Part shown: positions 16,224-25,625 of the stretch, one piece after another
Layout of the letters: each line of letters opens with the position of its first letter
Numbering within the stretch: the stretch's first letter is position 1
Assembly (NCBI RefSeq): GCF_003268675.1
Contig: NZ_CP029378.1
Coordinates: 5,456,001-5,520,000 of the forward strand
Direction of reading: 5' to 3'
DNA length: 64,000 nt
Source: Streptomyces bacillaris
GTDB taxonomy: Bacteria > Actinomycetota > Actinomycetes > Streptomycetales > Streptomycetaceae
Translations under genes and position numbers: made by a program
Notes under the pieces: generated by a model
Told to the model about the DNA's origin: nothing
Databases searched by the model: none
The model's input: the letters and a program-made list of their open reading frames with translations, nothing else

Positions 16224-16865
16224 TCAGGGGGCGAGCAGCAGAACGTCCGTGCGCTCCTTGGCCGCCGCGTAACGCTTCGCCACGTCCTGCCAGTTGACGA
16301 CCTGCCACATGGCCTCGATGAAGTCCACCTTCTGGTTCTTGTACTGCAGGTAGAAGGCGTGCTCCCAGGCGTCGAAGACCAGGATCGGGACCGAGCCCTG
16401 GCCCACGTTGCCCTGGTGGTCGTAGACCTGCTCGACGATCAGCCTGTCGCTGAGCGGCTCGTAGGCGAGCACGCCCCAGCCGGAGCCCTGCGTGGTGGCG
16501 GAGGCCTTCGTCAGCTGGGCCTTGAAGCCCGCGAAGGAGCCGAAGGACTCGGTGATCGCGTCCGCGAGGTCGCCCACGCCGTCCGCCGCGAGGGGCTCGC
16601 CGCCGCCGTCACCGGTCATGTTGTGCCAGTAGATCGAGTGCAGGATGTGGCCGGAGAGGTGGAACGCGAGGTTCTTCTGGAGGCCGTTGATGGCTCCCCA
16701 GGCCTCCTTGTTGCGGGCCTCTTCCAGCTGCTCCAGGGTGTCGTTCGCACCCTTGACGTAGGCGGCGTGGTGCTTGTCGTGGTGCAGCTCGATGATCTGC
16801 GGGTTGATGACCGGTTCGAGCGCCGCGTAGTCGTACGGGAGTTCCGGGAGCGTGTACGTGGCCAT
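16224..16865 (-). CDS. sodF: Iron/manganese superoxide dismutase
   Basis: The enzyme dismutes superoxide to oxygen and peroxide in the cytoplasm. The 213-aa sequence has all metal ligands: His28 in ELHHDKHH, His76 in GHILHSIYWHN, Asp165 and His169 in DAWEHAFY. The Fe-type reading, from memory of Streptomyces SodF, rests on overall similarity rather than a diagnostic residue. The ATG at 16865 has GGAGGG 11 bases upstream. A Nur-type box lies 44-58 bases before the start, and a clear terminator follows the gene, so it is monocistronic. Confidence 0.95.
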   Translation of the reverse strand: MATYTLPELPYDYAALEPVINPQIIELHHDKHHAAYVKGANDTLEQLEEARNKEAWGAINGLQKNLAFHLSGHILHSIYWHNMTGDGGGEPLAADGVGDLADAITESFGSFAGFKAQLTKASATTQGSGWGVLAYEPLSDRLIVEQVYDHQGNVGQGSVPILVFDAWEHAFYLQYKNQKVDFIEAMWQVVNWQDVAKRYAAAKERTDVLLLAP

Positions 16866-16908
16866 GATGCGAGCCCTCCGACTGCTGGGAATGCCGTCCA
16901 GTTGTTAT

Positions 16909-16923
16909 TGCAACCTATATGCA
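16909..16923. promoter_or_regulatory. Nur-like (nickel regulator) box upstream of sodF
   Basis: TGCAT-N5-TTGCA on the minus strand matches the Streptomyces Nur consensus tgCaa-N5-ttGca at nine of ten positions. In S. coelicolor, Ni-Nur represses sodF through such a site. Binding here is inferred from the match and the position. Confidence 0.6.
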
Positions 16924-17214
16924 GGAGCAGGCTAACAGCAGGAAGGTTCCCGAAGTGATCAGCCCTTCGGCCTAGGACCGGCGGCCCGCTCCTCCGGGTC
17001 TTGCTCCGCAGGATTTCTCCTCCCGCAGGTCCTCCCGCAGGTCTTCCGCCCTTTGTCCCGCAGGGGTGATTTGCTCCTTCTGTCGTGCTGCGTACGCCAT
17101 CGCAGGTTTGGACCCGTCGTTCCGGGGGACCCGGCCAAGCGGCCGGGCGTCGCGGAGCCGGGGTCCGCAGGCGCGCCGCTCGCCGCTGACCGCCCCACCG
17201 ATCAGGAGGACTTG

Positions 17215-19479
17215 ATGGCACCCCGCAATGCCCCCGATGCCCCCGAGGCCACGGATGCCCCCGCCGCCCCGGGCGGCGGCCCGGACCGCACCCGCGACCC
17301 GAAGCTCGCCCTGCCGGTCGCGGACGCGGCGGGCTGGGGGCCGCTCGACGTCCGGGCCGTCGACACCGTGCGGCTGCTCGCCGCCGACGCCGTGCAGAAG
17401 GCGGGCCACGGCCACCCCGGCACCGCGATGAGCCTGGCCCCGCTGGCGTATCTGCTCTTCCAGCAGGTCATGCGGCACGACCCGGCCGACGACCAGTGGC
17501 TCGGGCGCGACCGCTTCGTGCTCTCCTGCGGCCACTCCAGCCTCACCCTCTACATCCAGCTCTACCTGAGCGGGTACGGGATGGAGCTGGACGACCTGAA
17601 GGCGCTGCGCACCTGGGGGTCGATCACCCCCGGCCACCCCGAGTACCGCCACACCCGGGGCGTCGAGATCACCACCGGACCGCTCGGCCAGGGGCTCGCC
17701 TCCGCCGTCGGCATGGCCATGGCGGGCCGCCGGGAGCGCGGGCTGCTCGACCCCGACGCGCCCGCCGGCACCAGCCCCTTCGACCACCATGTGTACGTCG
17801 TCGCCTCCGACGGCGACCTCATGGAAGGCGTCACCTCCGAGGCCAGTTCGCTCGCCGGACACCAGGAACTGGGCAACCTCGTCGTCTTCTACGACTCCAA
17901 CCACATCTCCATCGAGGACGACACCGACATCGCCTTCAGCGAGGACGTGACCGCCCGCTACTCCGCGTACGGCTGGCACGTCCAGACGGTCGACTTCACC
18001 CGCACCGGCGACTACGTGGAGGACGTCGACGCCCTCCACGCCGCCGTCGAGGCCGCGAAGAACGAGACCGGCCGCCCCTCCCTGATCCTGCTCCGCACGA
18101 TCATCGGCTGGCCCGCCCCCACCAAGCAGAACACCGGCAAGGCCCACGGCTCGGCCCTCGGCGGTGACGAAGTGGCCGCCACCAAGAAGCTGCTCGGCTT
18201 CGACCCGGACGCCGACTTCACCGTCGAGGACGACGTACTCGAACACGCCCGTGCGGTACGGGAACGGGGCGCCGAGGCCCACCGCGCCTGGCAGCCCCGT
18301 TACGAGGAGTGGCGCGCCGCCCACCCCGAGCGCGCCGCGCTCCTGGACCGGCTGCGGGAGCAGCGGCTCCCCGACGGGTGGACCGACAGCCTCCCCGTCT
18401 TCGACGCCGACCCCAAGGGCATCGCCACCCGCAAGGCCTCCGGCGACGTGCTCACCGCGCTGGCCCCCGTGCTGCCCGAGCTGTGGGGCGGGTCGGCCGA
18501 CCTCGCGGGGAGCAACAACACCACCATGGAGGGCGAGCCGTCCTTCGTACCGGAGGGGAAGCAGACCGGGGAGTTCCCCGGCAACCCCTACGGCCGCACG
18601 CTCCACTTCGGCATCCGCGAGCACGCCATGGGCGCGATCCTCAACGGCATCGCGCTCCAGAGCCTCACCCGGCCCTACGGCGGTACGTTCCTGATCTTCA
18701 GCGACTACATGCGCCCGGCCGTCCGCCTCGCCGCCCTGATGAAGCTCCCGGTCACCTACGTCTGGACCCACGACTCCATCGGCCTCGGCGAGGACGGCCC
18801 CACCCACCAGCCCGTCGAGCAACTGGCCGCACTCCGCGCGATCCCCGGCCTCGACGTCGTACGGCCCGCCGACGCCAACGAGACCTCCGTCTGCTGGCGC
18901 ACCGTCCTGGAGCACCACGACCGGCCCGCCGGCCTCGCCCTGACCCGCCAGCCGCTGCCCGTCCTGGAACGGGGCGCGGGCGAAGGCGCGTGCGCCCCCG
19001 CGTCCGGCGCCGCCCGGGGCGGGTACGTCCTCGCCGACAGCCGCGGCGCCACGCCCGACGTCGTCCTCATCGGCACCGGCTCCGAGGTCCACATCGCCCT
19101 GGAGGCCCGGGAGATGCTCGCCGCCGAGGGCCATGACGCGCGGGTCGTCTCGATGCCCTGCCGCGAGTGGTTCGCCGACCAGCCGTACGCGTACCAGGAC
19201 GAGGTGCTGCCCCCCGGCGTACGGGCCCGGGTCAGCGTCGAGGCCGCCGTCGCCCAGGGGTGGCGGGACGTCGTGGGCGACGCGGGCCGCACGGTCAGCC
19301 TGGAGCACTTCGGCGCGTCGGCCGACTACCAGCGGCTGTACGAGGAGTTCGGCATCACCCCGCGCGCGGTGGCCGACGCCGCCCTGGCGAGCATCCGCGC
19401 GGCGGCGGGCCCGGTCCGCCCCGGCGGCGAGCGCCCCGGCGCCACCCCGACCGAGGGCGGCACCGCCGACGCCGGCTAG
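17215..19479 (+). CDS. tkt: Transketolase
   Basis: This thiamine-diphosphate enzyme of the non-oxidative pentose phosphate pathway moves two-carbon ketol units between sugar phosphates. The 754-aa protein has GHGHPGTAMSLAPLAYLLF near residue 63, the ThDP/Mg motif GDGDL...N-type SDGDLMEGVTSEASSLAGHQELGNLVVFYDSN, GIREHAMGAILNGIAL, and the catalytic-histidine THDSIGLGEDGPTHQPVEQL. About 45 extra N-terminal residues are alanine/proline-rich and probably disordered. The ATG at 17215 is set by AGGAGGACTTG. Context with sodF and dps suggests, but does not prove, a link to NADPH supply under oxidative stress. A tandem repeat follows the stop. Confidence 0.95.
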   Translation: MAPRNAPDAPEATDAPAAPGGGPDRTRDPKLALPVADAAGWGPLDVRAVDTVRLLAADAVQKAGHGHPGTAMSLAPLAYLLFQQVMRHDPADDQWLGRDRFVLSCGHSSLTLYIQLYLSGYGMELDDLKALRTWGSITPGHPEYRHTRGVEITTGPLGQGLASAVGMAMAGRRERGLLDPDAPAGTSPFDHHVYVVASDGDLMEGVTSEASSLAGHQELGNLVVFYDSNHISIEDDTDIAFSEDVTARYSAYGWHVQTVDFTRTGDYVEDVDALHAAVEAAKNETGRPSLILLRTIIGWPAPTKQNTGKAHGSALGGDEVAATKKLLGFDPDADFTVEDDVLEHARAVRERGAEAHRAWQPRYEEWRAAHPERAALLDRLREQRLPDGWTDSLPVFDADPKGIATRKASGDVLTALAPVLPELWGGSADLAGSNNTTMEGEPSFVPEGKQTGEFPGNPYGRTLHFGIREHAMGAILNGIALQSLTRPYGGTFLIFSDYMRPAVRLAALMKLPVTYVWTHDSIGLGEDGPTHQPVEQLAALRAIPGLDVVRPADANETSVCWRTVLEHHDRPAGLALTRQPLPVLERGAGEGACAPASGAARGGYVLADSRGATPDVVLIGTGSEVHIALEAREMLAAEGHDARVVSMPCREWFADQPYAYQDEVLPPGVRARVSVEAAVAQGWRDVVGDAGRTVSLEHFGASADYQRLYEEFGITPRAVADAALASIRAAAGPVRPGGERPGATPTEGGTADAG

Positions 19480-19482
19480 CCG

Positions 19483-19650
19483 CCGCCCCCAGCGGTCGCG
19501 GAACCGGCGACACGGGCCGGTCCGCGTCCCGCAGCGGTGACCGCACCGGAGGTATCGGCCGGTCCGCGCCCCCAGCGGTCGCCGCACCGGAGACGCGTCG
19601 GCCCGCCCGCGCCCCGCAGCGGTGGCCCCAACGGAGATACCGGCCGGTCC
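19483..19650. repeat. Imperfect tandem repeat between tkt and dps
   Basis: CAGCGGT occurs at 19490, 19532, 19573 and 19617, anchoring four imperfect 41-44 bp units of the type GGCCGGTCCGCG-CCCGCAGCGGTGACCGCACCGGAG. The repeat starts a few bases after the tkt stop and fills most of the spacer before dps. Confidence 0.75.
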
Positions 19651-19705
19651 ACCACCACCTCAACCACCCATCGGCACATCACCAGAACACAGGAACAGGA
19701 GTCCC

Positions 19706-20401
19706 ATGTCCCCCGCACGCACCCCCCGCTACACCGTCCCCGGTCTCGGCGTCGACGAGGGCCGTCAGGTCATCGACCTCCTGACGCTGCGCCTGCACGC
19801 GCTCAACGACCTCGCCCTGACGCTCAAGCACATCCACTGGAACGTGGTCGGCCCGCACTTCATCGCCGTCCACGAGATGCTCGACCCGCAGACCGCCGCC
19901 GTACGGGACATGGCCGACGCCGCCGCCGAGCGGATCTCCGCCCTCGGCGGCGAGCCGCAGGGCACGCCGGGCGCCCTGGTCAAGGAGCGCACCTGGGACG
20001 ACTACAGCGTGGGCCGCGCCGACGCCATCGCCCACCTCGGCGCCCTGGACCTGGTCTACACGGGGATCATCGAGGACCACCGCGCGGCGGTCGAGAAGGT
20101 CGGCGGGATCGACCCCGTCACCGAGGACCTGCTCATCGAGCACCTGCGCGGCCTGGAGCAGTTCCAGTGGTTCGTCCGCGCGCACCTGGAGAGCAGCTCC
20201 GGCAGGCTGTCGACCGCCGGCGCCGACACCGAGGAGGCGGCGGCCGCGGCCGCGTCCCCGAAGCGCGCGGCCGCCGGACGGACCCCGGCGAAGAAGACGG
20301 CGCTGCCCGCCCCTGCCAGGAAGGCCACGGCCAAGAAGACGGCGGCCAAGAAGACGACCGCCACCAAGAAGGCGACGACGAGCAGGCGCACCACCCGCTG
20401 A
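19706..20401 (+). CDS. dps: Dps ferritin-like DNA-binding protein with a lysine/alanine tail
   Basis: Dps proteins form 12-mers that oxidise and store iron and bind DNA under stress and in stationary phase. Residues 1-165 are a Dps four-helix core with the ferroxidase-type pattern LKHIHWNVVGPHFIAVHEMLD...RDMADAAAERISALGG. Residues of about 170-231 form a tail of AxKKTAxKK repeats resembling histone H1 or mycobacterial Dps tails, which would bind DNA. The ATG at 19706 follows CAGGAG. The last codons and stop are the first unit of a 33-bp tandem repeat, and a hairpin terminator follows that. Confidence 0.93.
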   Translation: MSPARTPRYTVPGLGVDEGRQVIDLLTLRLHALNDLALTLKHIHWNVVGPHFIAVHEMLDPQTAAVRDMADAAAERISALGGEPQGTPGALVKERTWDDYSVGRADAIAHLGALDLVYTGIIEDHRAAVEKVGGIDPVTEDLLIEHLRGLEQFQWFVRAHLESSSGRLSTAGADTEEAAAAAASPKRAAAGRTPAKKTALPAPARKATAKKTAAKKTTATKKATTSRRTTR

Positions 20402-20540
20402 ACACCTTCCCAGAGCGGGCGCACCATGCGCTGAACACCGCCTCAGAGCGGGTGCGCCATGCGCTGACCATCCCCCAGAGCAGCCGCGCCACGCGCTGAG
20501 CATCTCCCAGCACAGGCGCGCCACACGCTGACCATCTCCC
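20396..20540. repeat. Stop-codon-bearing tandem repeat at the dps 3' end
   Basis: CGCTGA occurs at 20396, 20429, 20462, 20494 and 20526 (periods 33, 33, 32, 32). Each is embedded in a related unit with CCCAGAGCGGGCGCACCATG. The TGA of the first copy is the dps stop. The next two TGAs are in the same frame. Confidence 0.8.
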
Positions 20541-20572
20541 ACGGGCCGGGCCGCGCGCCCGGCCCGTTCGTT
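20541..20572 (+). terminator. Terminator of dps
   Basis: Eleven-base perfect arms ACGGGCCGGGC (20541-20551) and GCCCGGCCCGT (20557-20567) enclose a five-base loop, followed by TCGTTCCCCC. Confidence 0.7.
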
Positions 20573-20644
20573 CCCCCGCGGAAGCGGGAACCGCCGGGGA
20601 CCCGGACCCCAGGCCATCACCTCACATCTGGTCATAATGCGCGG

Positions 20645-22531
20645 GTGAACAAAGCTCCTCTGCCCCTCCCCGCCGAGCACATACCCCCCGGCACCGCCGA
20701 CTGGCGGACCCCCGACACCCAGCGGTGGCTGGCCGCCGTGCCGGCTCGCTGGGCGCACCCGCTCTGGGCGGTCCTCGCGCTCGTCGCCGCGGGGGTCTGG
20801 TACCTGGAGGGGTCGCCCGCCGCCGCCTGCACCTCCGCCGCGCCGTGCGGCACCGACTGGCCGGGGCTCCTGATGGCCGTCGTACTGGTGCTGACCCTGT
20901 ACTGGGTGTGGCGGCAGCCCCGGCTCGCCCTCGCGGGGCTGGCGGCGGGGCTGGTCGGGTTCGCGGAGGACGGCGGGTTCACCGAGTCGTTCGGGGAGCC
21001 GTACGCGCTCGCCCACCCCGTGGCCGCCGCCTTCGCCGCCGCCGGGCTCGTCCACCGGCTGGCCCTCGCCGCGCGGCAGCGGGCGCTGGCCCTGGAGGCG
21101 GCCGGGGAGGTCCGGCAGCCGCTGCCCGGGGCCGCGCGGACGTTCCGCCGGGGCCGGTTCTCCTTCGGGCTTGCCGCCCTGCTGCTGGCCGTCGCCGGGT
21201 TCGGCTACTGGCAGGCCCAGCGGGTCGCGGACGCGTACGAGGAGCGGGCCGCGCGCGCCACGAAGCTGTCGGGCCAGGTCGTGGCCCTGGACCGGGGCGA
21301 CGAGGACGCCGACTTCGTGAAGGTGGAGGCCGACGGGCGTACCCACCGCATCGAGACGGCCTTTCCCGAGGACTTCCCCGAGGGCAGCACCGTCGATCTC
21401 GTCGTGGACGGCGACTGGGTGGCGCTGGTCGCGGAGCCGTACGACGCCTTCGGCTGGGAGCTGCTGGTCCTCGGCGGTCTCGTCGGCGGGCTGGCGTTCT
21501 TCGCCAACGGCGTGGACGGGCGGACGCGTTCGGTACGACTGCGGCGCGGGCCCCTGCCGGTGCTGAAGGTGCTGGTGCGCGAGGACCACGAGGACGGCCG
21601 TACCTGGGTGTACGCGGCCGACGACCCGGAGGCCCTCCGGCCCGTCCTGCACTTCCACTCGATGGCCGCCTTCGAGGACGAGGACGAGGACGAGGAAGGG
21701 GCCGAGGGCGTCGACGCGGACGCCGTCGACCTCACCAAGTTCCGGCAGATCCTCAACGGCGAGGACCCTCCGCCGCCGCTGCGCGAGGCCGTCCTGTACG
21801 GCGCCCCCTGCACCGGTGCCGAGGTCGCCCTCGCCGCACGCCCCGACGAGGAGACGCCCGATGTGCTGGTGGAGTGCAGCGTCACCGCCGTGAAGCCGGC
21901 CGGCCCGAAGCTGCTGCGGAGCCGGTCGAAGAGCCCGGCGGAGGGCACCGGGCGGAAGAGCCCGCGGCGGTCCGTCGAGGAGATCGCCGCCTCCATGACC
22001 CCCACGGACGGCCTGCGGGTGTGGAAGGCGCACGGTCTCTCGCGCGCCGTGGGCGTCGGCCTGCTCCTCGTCCAGGGCGGCGGTATGTGGGCCATGCTCG
22101 ACGACGGGTTCTCCTGGACCTGGCTCTGGCTGGTCATCGGGCTGCCGTGGCTGATGACCGCCGTCGCGACGGCCCTCACCTGGCGGATCACCGCCGACCG
22201 CGACGGACTGTGGGTCACCGGGGCATGGCGGGTGCGGCGGATCGAGTGGGACGCGATCACCGCCGTACGCCACTCCGAGGACGGCATCCGCATCGGTACG
22301 GGCAAGGGGTCCGACAACGTCGAGTTGTCGCCCACCGGCTGGGCGTGGCTGGAACGCCGCCTGGGCCGCGAGCCGTACGCCGAGCGCGCCGCCGAGGAAC
22401 TGCGGGCCCTCCAGCTCGGTCCGGAGCTGCGGCCCGCCGAGGAGGCGCCGGCGGCCCGGCAGGGCATGCCGGTCGGACCGCCGCTGGTCGCCCTGTCGGT
22501 GCTGTGGGGCGCGGCGGTGCTGCTGCTCTGA
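20645..22531 (+). CDS. Multi-pass membrane protein with a C-terminal PH-like domain
   Basis: The 628-aa protein has several hydrophobic segments (near residues 40-55, 75-90, 175-190, 265-285, 460-500 and 610-628). A soluble insertion carries an acidic run (about residues 343-360). A segment RITADRDGLWVTGAWRVRRIEWDAITAVR near 517-545 is typical of bacterial PH (DUF2581-type) domains. It probably acts at the cell membrane, but its role is unknown. The GTG at 20645 is likely leaderless: a -10-like CATAAT at 20633-20638 ends six bases before it and no ribosome site is present. It converges on the permease at 22563. Confidence 0.78.
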   Translation: MNKAPLPLPAEHIPPGTADWRTPDTQRWLAAVPARWAHPLWAVLALVAAGVWYLEGSPAAACTSAAPCGTDWPGLLMAVVLVLTLYWVWRQPRLALAGLAAGLVGFAEDGGFTESFGEPYALAHPVAAAFAAAGLVHRLALAARQRALALEAAGEVRQPLPGAARTFRRGRFSFGLAALLLAVAGFGYWQAQRVADAYEERAARATKLSGQVVALDRGDEDADFVKVEADGRTHRIETAFPEDFPEGSTVDLVVDGDWVALVAEPYDAFGWELLVLGGLVGGLAFFANGVDGRTRSVRLRRGPLPVLKVLVREDHEDGRTWVYAADDPEALRPVLHFHSMAAFEDEDEDEEGAEGVDADAVDLTKFRQILNGEDPPPPLREAVLYGAPCTGAEVALAARPDEETPDVLVECSVTAVKPAGPKLLRSRSKSPAEGTGRKSPRRSVEEIAASMTPTDGLRVWKAHGLSRAVGVGLLLVQGGGMWAMLDDGFSWTWLWLVIGLPWLMTAVATALTWRITADRDGLWVTGAWRVRRIEWDAITAVRHSEDGIRIGTGKGSDNVELSPTGWAWLERRLGREPYAERAAEELRALQLGPELRPAEEAPAARQGMPVGPPLVALSVLWGAAVLLL

Positions 22532-22562
22532 CCGCCGCGCCCCGGGCCGCCGCCCGGACCGG

Positions 22563-24029
22563 CTACTTCCGCTGTGCGGGGATCGAGGCCCCGGAGCCGT
22601 CGGAGCCGTCGGAGGCCTCGGCGTTGCCCTTGCCCCGCTGACGTACGAGACCGATCGCGATCAGCACCAGCGTCAGCGCACCCGTGGCCAGCAACTGGTC
22701 ACGGGTGTCCGGCTGGCGCAGCATCAGCAGGAAGATGCCCGCCATGCCCGCGAGCGCCACGACGGTCAGGACCGGGAAGAGCCACATCCGTACGACCAGC
22801 TTCTCGGGCGCCTCGTGCTCGGTTCGGCGGCGCAGGACCAGCTGCGAGACGGCGATGAAGATCCACACCACCAGGATCACGGCGCCGATCATGTTCAGCA
22901 GCCAGGGGAAGACGTCGTCCGGCCGCCAGTAGCTCAGCAGCACGCACAGGAAGCCGAAGACCGAGGAGAACAGCACCGCGTTGCGCGGCACCCCGGAGGA
23001 GATCCGGCCGAGCACGGCCGGCCCCTGACCCCGGGCGACCAGGGAGCGCGCCATCCGCGAGGCGCCGTAGATGTTGGCGTTCATCGCGGAGAGCAGGGCG
23101 ATGAGGATGACCACGTTCATGATCTGCGCGGCGCTGCCCACACCGAGGTGGTCGAGCATCGCGTAGAAGGGGCCGACCTCGGCGACCTTCGGGTTGTCCC
23201 AGGGGACCAGGGTGACGATGACCGCCATCGAGCCGATGTAGAAGACCGCGATGCGCCACATCGCCGTACGGACCGCCTTCGCCACGCCCTGCACCGGGTT
23301 CTCGGACTCGGCGGCGGCGATGGTGACCGTCTCCAGACCGCCGTACGCGAAGACGGAGGCGAGCAGTCCGATGATGAAGCCGTCCATGCCCTTGGGCAGG
23401 AAGCCGCCGTCGCCGGTGAGGTTGGCCAGGCCGGGCGCGTCCGTGTCGGGCAGGACCCCGAGGATCGCCAGCAGGCCGAGCACCAGGAACAGGGTGATCG
23501 CGATGACCTTCAGCGCGGCGAACCAGAACTCGAATTCACCGAAGTTCTTCACGGCGGCCAGGTTGGTGCCCAGGAAGATCACCATGAACAGGGCGACCCA
23601 CGCCCACTCAGGCGTCCCCGGCAGCCAGCCGCTGACGATCTGCGCGGCACCGATCCCCTCCAGGCCGACGGCGACGCAGAGCAGGAACCAGAAGGACCAG
23701 CCCGCCGTGAACCCGGCCCACGGGCCGATCGCCCGCTCGGCGTGCACGGAGAAGGAGCCCGAGGCCGGGTTGGCGGCCGACATCTCGCCGAGCATGCGCA
23801 TCACCAGCATGACGAGCAGCCCGGAGAGCATGTACGCCACGATGATCGAGGGCCCGGCGGCGGCGATCCCGGCCCCGGAGCCCACGAAGAGCCCGGCGCC
23901 GATCACCCCGCCGAGGGCGATCATCGAGAGGTGGCGCTGTTTGAGACCGTGGGTGAGCGCGGAGTCCGTCGAGGCTCCGGAGGCGGCTGCGGAGTCAGCG
24001 GTGGGGGGAGACACGGAGGTCCGAGACAT
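22563..24029 (-). CDS. APC-superfamily amino acid permease (AAT type)
   Basis: The 488-aa, 12-span transporter begins its first membrane helix with ALGGVIGAGLFVGSGAGI, and the EMSAANPASGSFSVHAERAIGPWAGFTAGW segment is typical of the amino acid transporter family that includes AnsP, GabP and LysP. Substrate cannot be assigned. It would import an amino acid with protons. The ATG at 24029 begins MSRTSVSPP; an in-frame GTG at 24095 is possible but lacks a ribosome site. It is one of three related permeases between 22.5 and 28.0 kb, all on this strand. Confidence 0.9.
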   Translation of the reverse strand: MSRTSVSPPTADSAAASGASTDSALTHGLKQRHLSMIALGGVIGAGLFVGSGAGIAAAGPSIIVAYMLSGLLVMLVMRMLGEMSAANPASGSFSVHAERAIGPWAGFTAGWSFWFLLCVAVGLEGIGAAQIVSGWLPGTPEWAWVALFMVIFLGTNLAAVKNFGEFEFWFAALKVIAITLFLVLGLLAILGVLPDTDAPGLANLTGDGGFLPKGMDGFIIGLLASVFAYGGLETVTIAAAESENPVQGVAKAVRTAMWRIAVFYIGSMAVIVTLVPWDNPKVAEVGPFYAMLDHLGVGSAAQIMNVVILIALLSAMNANIYGASRMARSLVARGQGPAVLGRISSGVPRNAVLFSSVFGFLCVLLSYWRPDDVFPWLLNMIGAVILVVWIFIAVSQLVLRRRTEHEAPEKLVVRMWLFPVLTVVALAGMAGIFLLMLRQPDTRDQLLATGALTLVLIAIGLVRQRGKGNAEASDGSDGSGASIPAQRK

Positions 24030-24149
24030 GGACAAGCTCTGTTCGGTAGCCGAGACGAGGGGCGAACCCACAGTCTGAGCATCCGCACCGCTCACACGGA
24101 ACGGGTGTCCGCTATACGGGCACGAGGCTCACACAAGGTGCACACGCGC

Positions 24150-25625
24150 CTACCGGTGGGTAGAACCGGACCTCTCGCGCCCGGACCTCTCGCGCTCCTG
24201 CCGCTCCCGCCGTTGACGGACCACCGCCACCAGCACCACCAGCGCCGTCGCCCCCGCCGACCACAGCACCTGCGGCCGCGCGCCGTCGTCCGTCAGCATC
24301 AGCAGCAGCACCCCCAGCAGCCCGGCCAGCGTCAGCCAGGTCAGATACGGGAAGCACCACATCCGCAGCTCCAGCGCCTGCGGGGCCTCCCGCTCCAGCC
24401 GGGCGCGCAGCCGCAGTTGGGAGGCGGCGATCAGCGCCCAGACGAACAGCAGCACCGCGCCGACCGAGTTGAGCATGTAGAGGAACACGGTGTCCGGCCA
24501 GAGCAGATTGAGCAGTACGGAGACGAAGCCGAAGGCCACCGACGCCAGCACCGCCCGCCGGGGCACCCCGCCCGCCTGCCCCCGGGAGCCGCCCTCCTGC
24601 TCCGAGGGGCCGCCCGACACCTTCAGCAGCCCGCGCGGCGCCTCCCCGCGCTCGGCCAGCGAGAACACCATCCGGGAGGAGCCGTACAGATTGGCGTTGA
24701 GGGCGGAGAGCAGCGCCACGAACACCACGATGTTCATGATCTGCCCGGCCGAGGGCACCCCGATCGCGTCCAGCACCTTCACATACGGGCTCAGCCCGGC
24801 CTGCTGGGCGGTCCACGGCAGCACGGTCACGATGACCAGCATCGAACCGACGTAGAAGAAGAGGATGCGCACCACCGCGCTGCGCACCGCCCGCCCCACC
24901 GCACGGGCCGGGTCGGCCGTCTCGGCGGCGGCGATGGTGACGACCTCCAGGCCGCCGAAGGCGAAGACCACGGTCAGCACCCCGGCGACCACCCCGCCCC
25001 AGCCGTTGGGCAGGAAGCCGCCCTGCCCGGTCAGATTGGTCATCCCGACCGGGTCGGTGTCCGGCAGCCACCCGAGGACCGCCAGCACCCCCAGCCCCAG
25101 GAAGAGCACGATCGCGCCGACCTTCAAAGAGGCGAACCAGAACTCGAACTCACCGAAGTTCTTCACCGCCGTCAGGTTGGCGGCGGTGAACACCACCATG
25201 AACAGCAGCACCCACGCCCACGGTTCGACCGCCGGAACCCACCCGTGGGCGATCTGCGCGGCGGCCGTCGCCTCCACGGCGAGGACCACCACCAGCAGGA
25301 ACCAGTACAGCCAGCCGACACTGAACCCGGCCCACCGCCCGAGCGCCCGCTCCGCGTGCACGGAGAAGGAGCCGGAGGCGGGCATCGCGGCGGACATCTC
25401 GCCCAGCATCCGCATCACCAGCATCGCCAGCGCGCCCGCGATCAGATACGAGACGACGATGGCGGGCCCGGCCACGGCGATCCCGGCACCCGACCCCACG
25501 AACAGCCCGGCCCCGATCACCCCGCCCAGCCCGAGCATCGTGAGATGACGCTGCTTCAGCCCGGGGGCGAGCGGCTCGGAGACGGCCGGGGGAGCGGCGG
25601 GCGCGGTGGGCGGAGCCTCGTGCAT
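24150..25625 (-). CDS. APC-superfamily amino acid permease (AAT type), second copy
   Basis: The 491-aa permease shares the GLKQRHLTMLGLGGVIGAG lead and EMSAAMPASGSFSVHAERALGRWAGFSVGW segment with its neighbour at 22563. The two probably arose by duplication. It has 12 predicted spans and a short arginine-rich C-terminal tail (RQRRERQERERSGRERSG). The loop after span 8 carries an extra GGPSEQEGGSRGQAGG insertion absent from the other two. The ATG at 25625 is used. It may share a transcript with the downstream permease (121-base gap). A CRP-like palindrome lies 125 bases upstream. Confidence 0.9.
   Translation of the reverse strand: MHEAPPTAPAAPPAVSEPLAPGLKQRHLTMLGLGGVIGAGLFVGSGAGIAVAGPAIVVSYLIAGALAMLVMRMLGEMSAAMPASGSFSVHAERALGRWAGFSVGWLYWFLLVVVLAVEATAAAQIAHGWVPAVEPWAWVLLFMVVFTAANLTAVKNFGEFEFWFASLKVGAIVLFLGLGVLAVLGWLPDTDPVGMTNLTGQGGFLPNGWGGVVAGVLTVVFAFGGLEVVTIAAAETADPARAVGRAVRSAVVRILFFYVGSMLVIVTVLPWTAQQAGLSPYVKVLDAIGVPSAGQIMNIVVFVALLSALNANLYGSSRMVFSLAERGEAPRGLLKVSGGPSEQEGGSRGQAGGVPRRAVLASVAFGFVSVLLNLLWPDTVFLYMLNSVGAVLLFVWALIAASQLRLRARLEREAPQALELRMWCFPYLTWLTLAGLLGVLLLMLTDDGARPQVLWSAGATALVVLVAVVRQRRERQERERSGRERSGSTHR

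Noticed and set aside
19483..20540. CRISPR array
   Set aside because: The repeats are imperfect, contiguous without unique spacers, and no cas genes are in the window.
24029..24095. Upstream GTG start for the first permease
   Set aside because: It adds a 22-residue Ser/Ala-rich leader and has no ribosome site; the ATG at 24029 is preferred though not proven.
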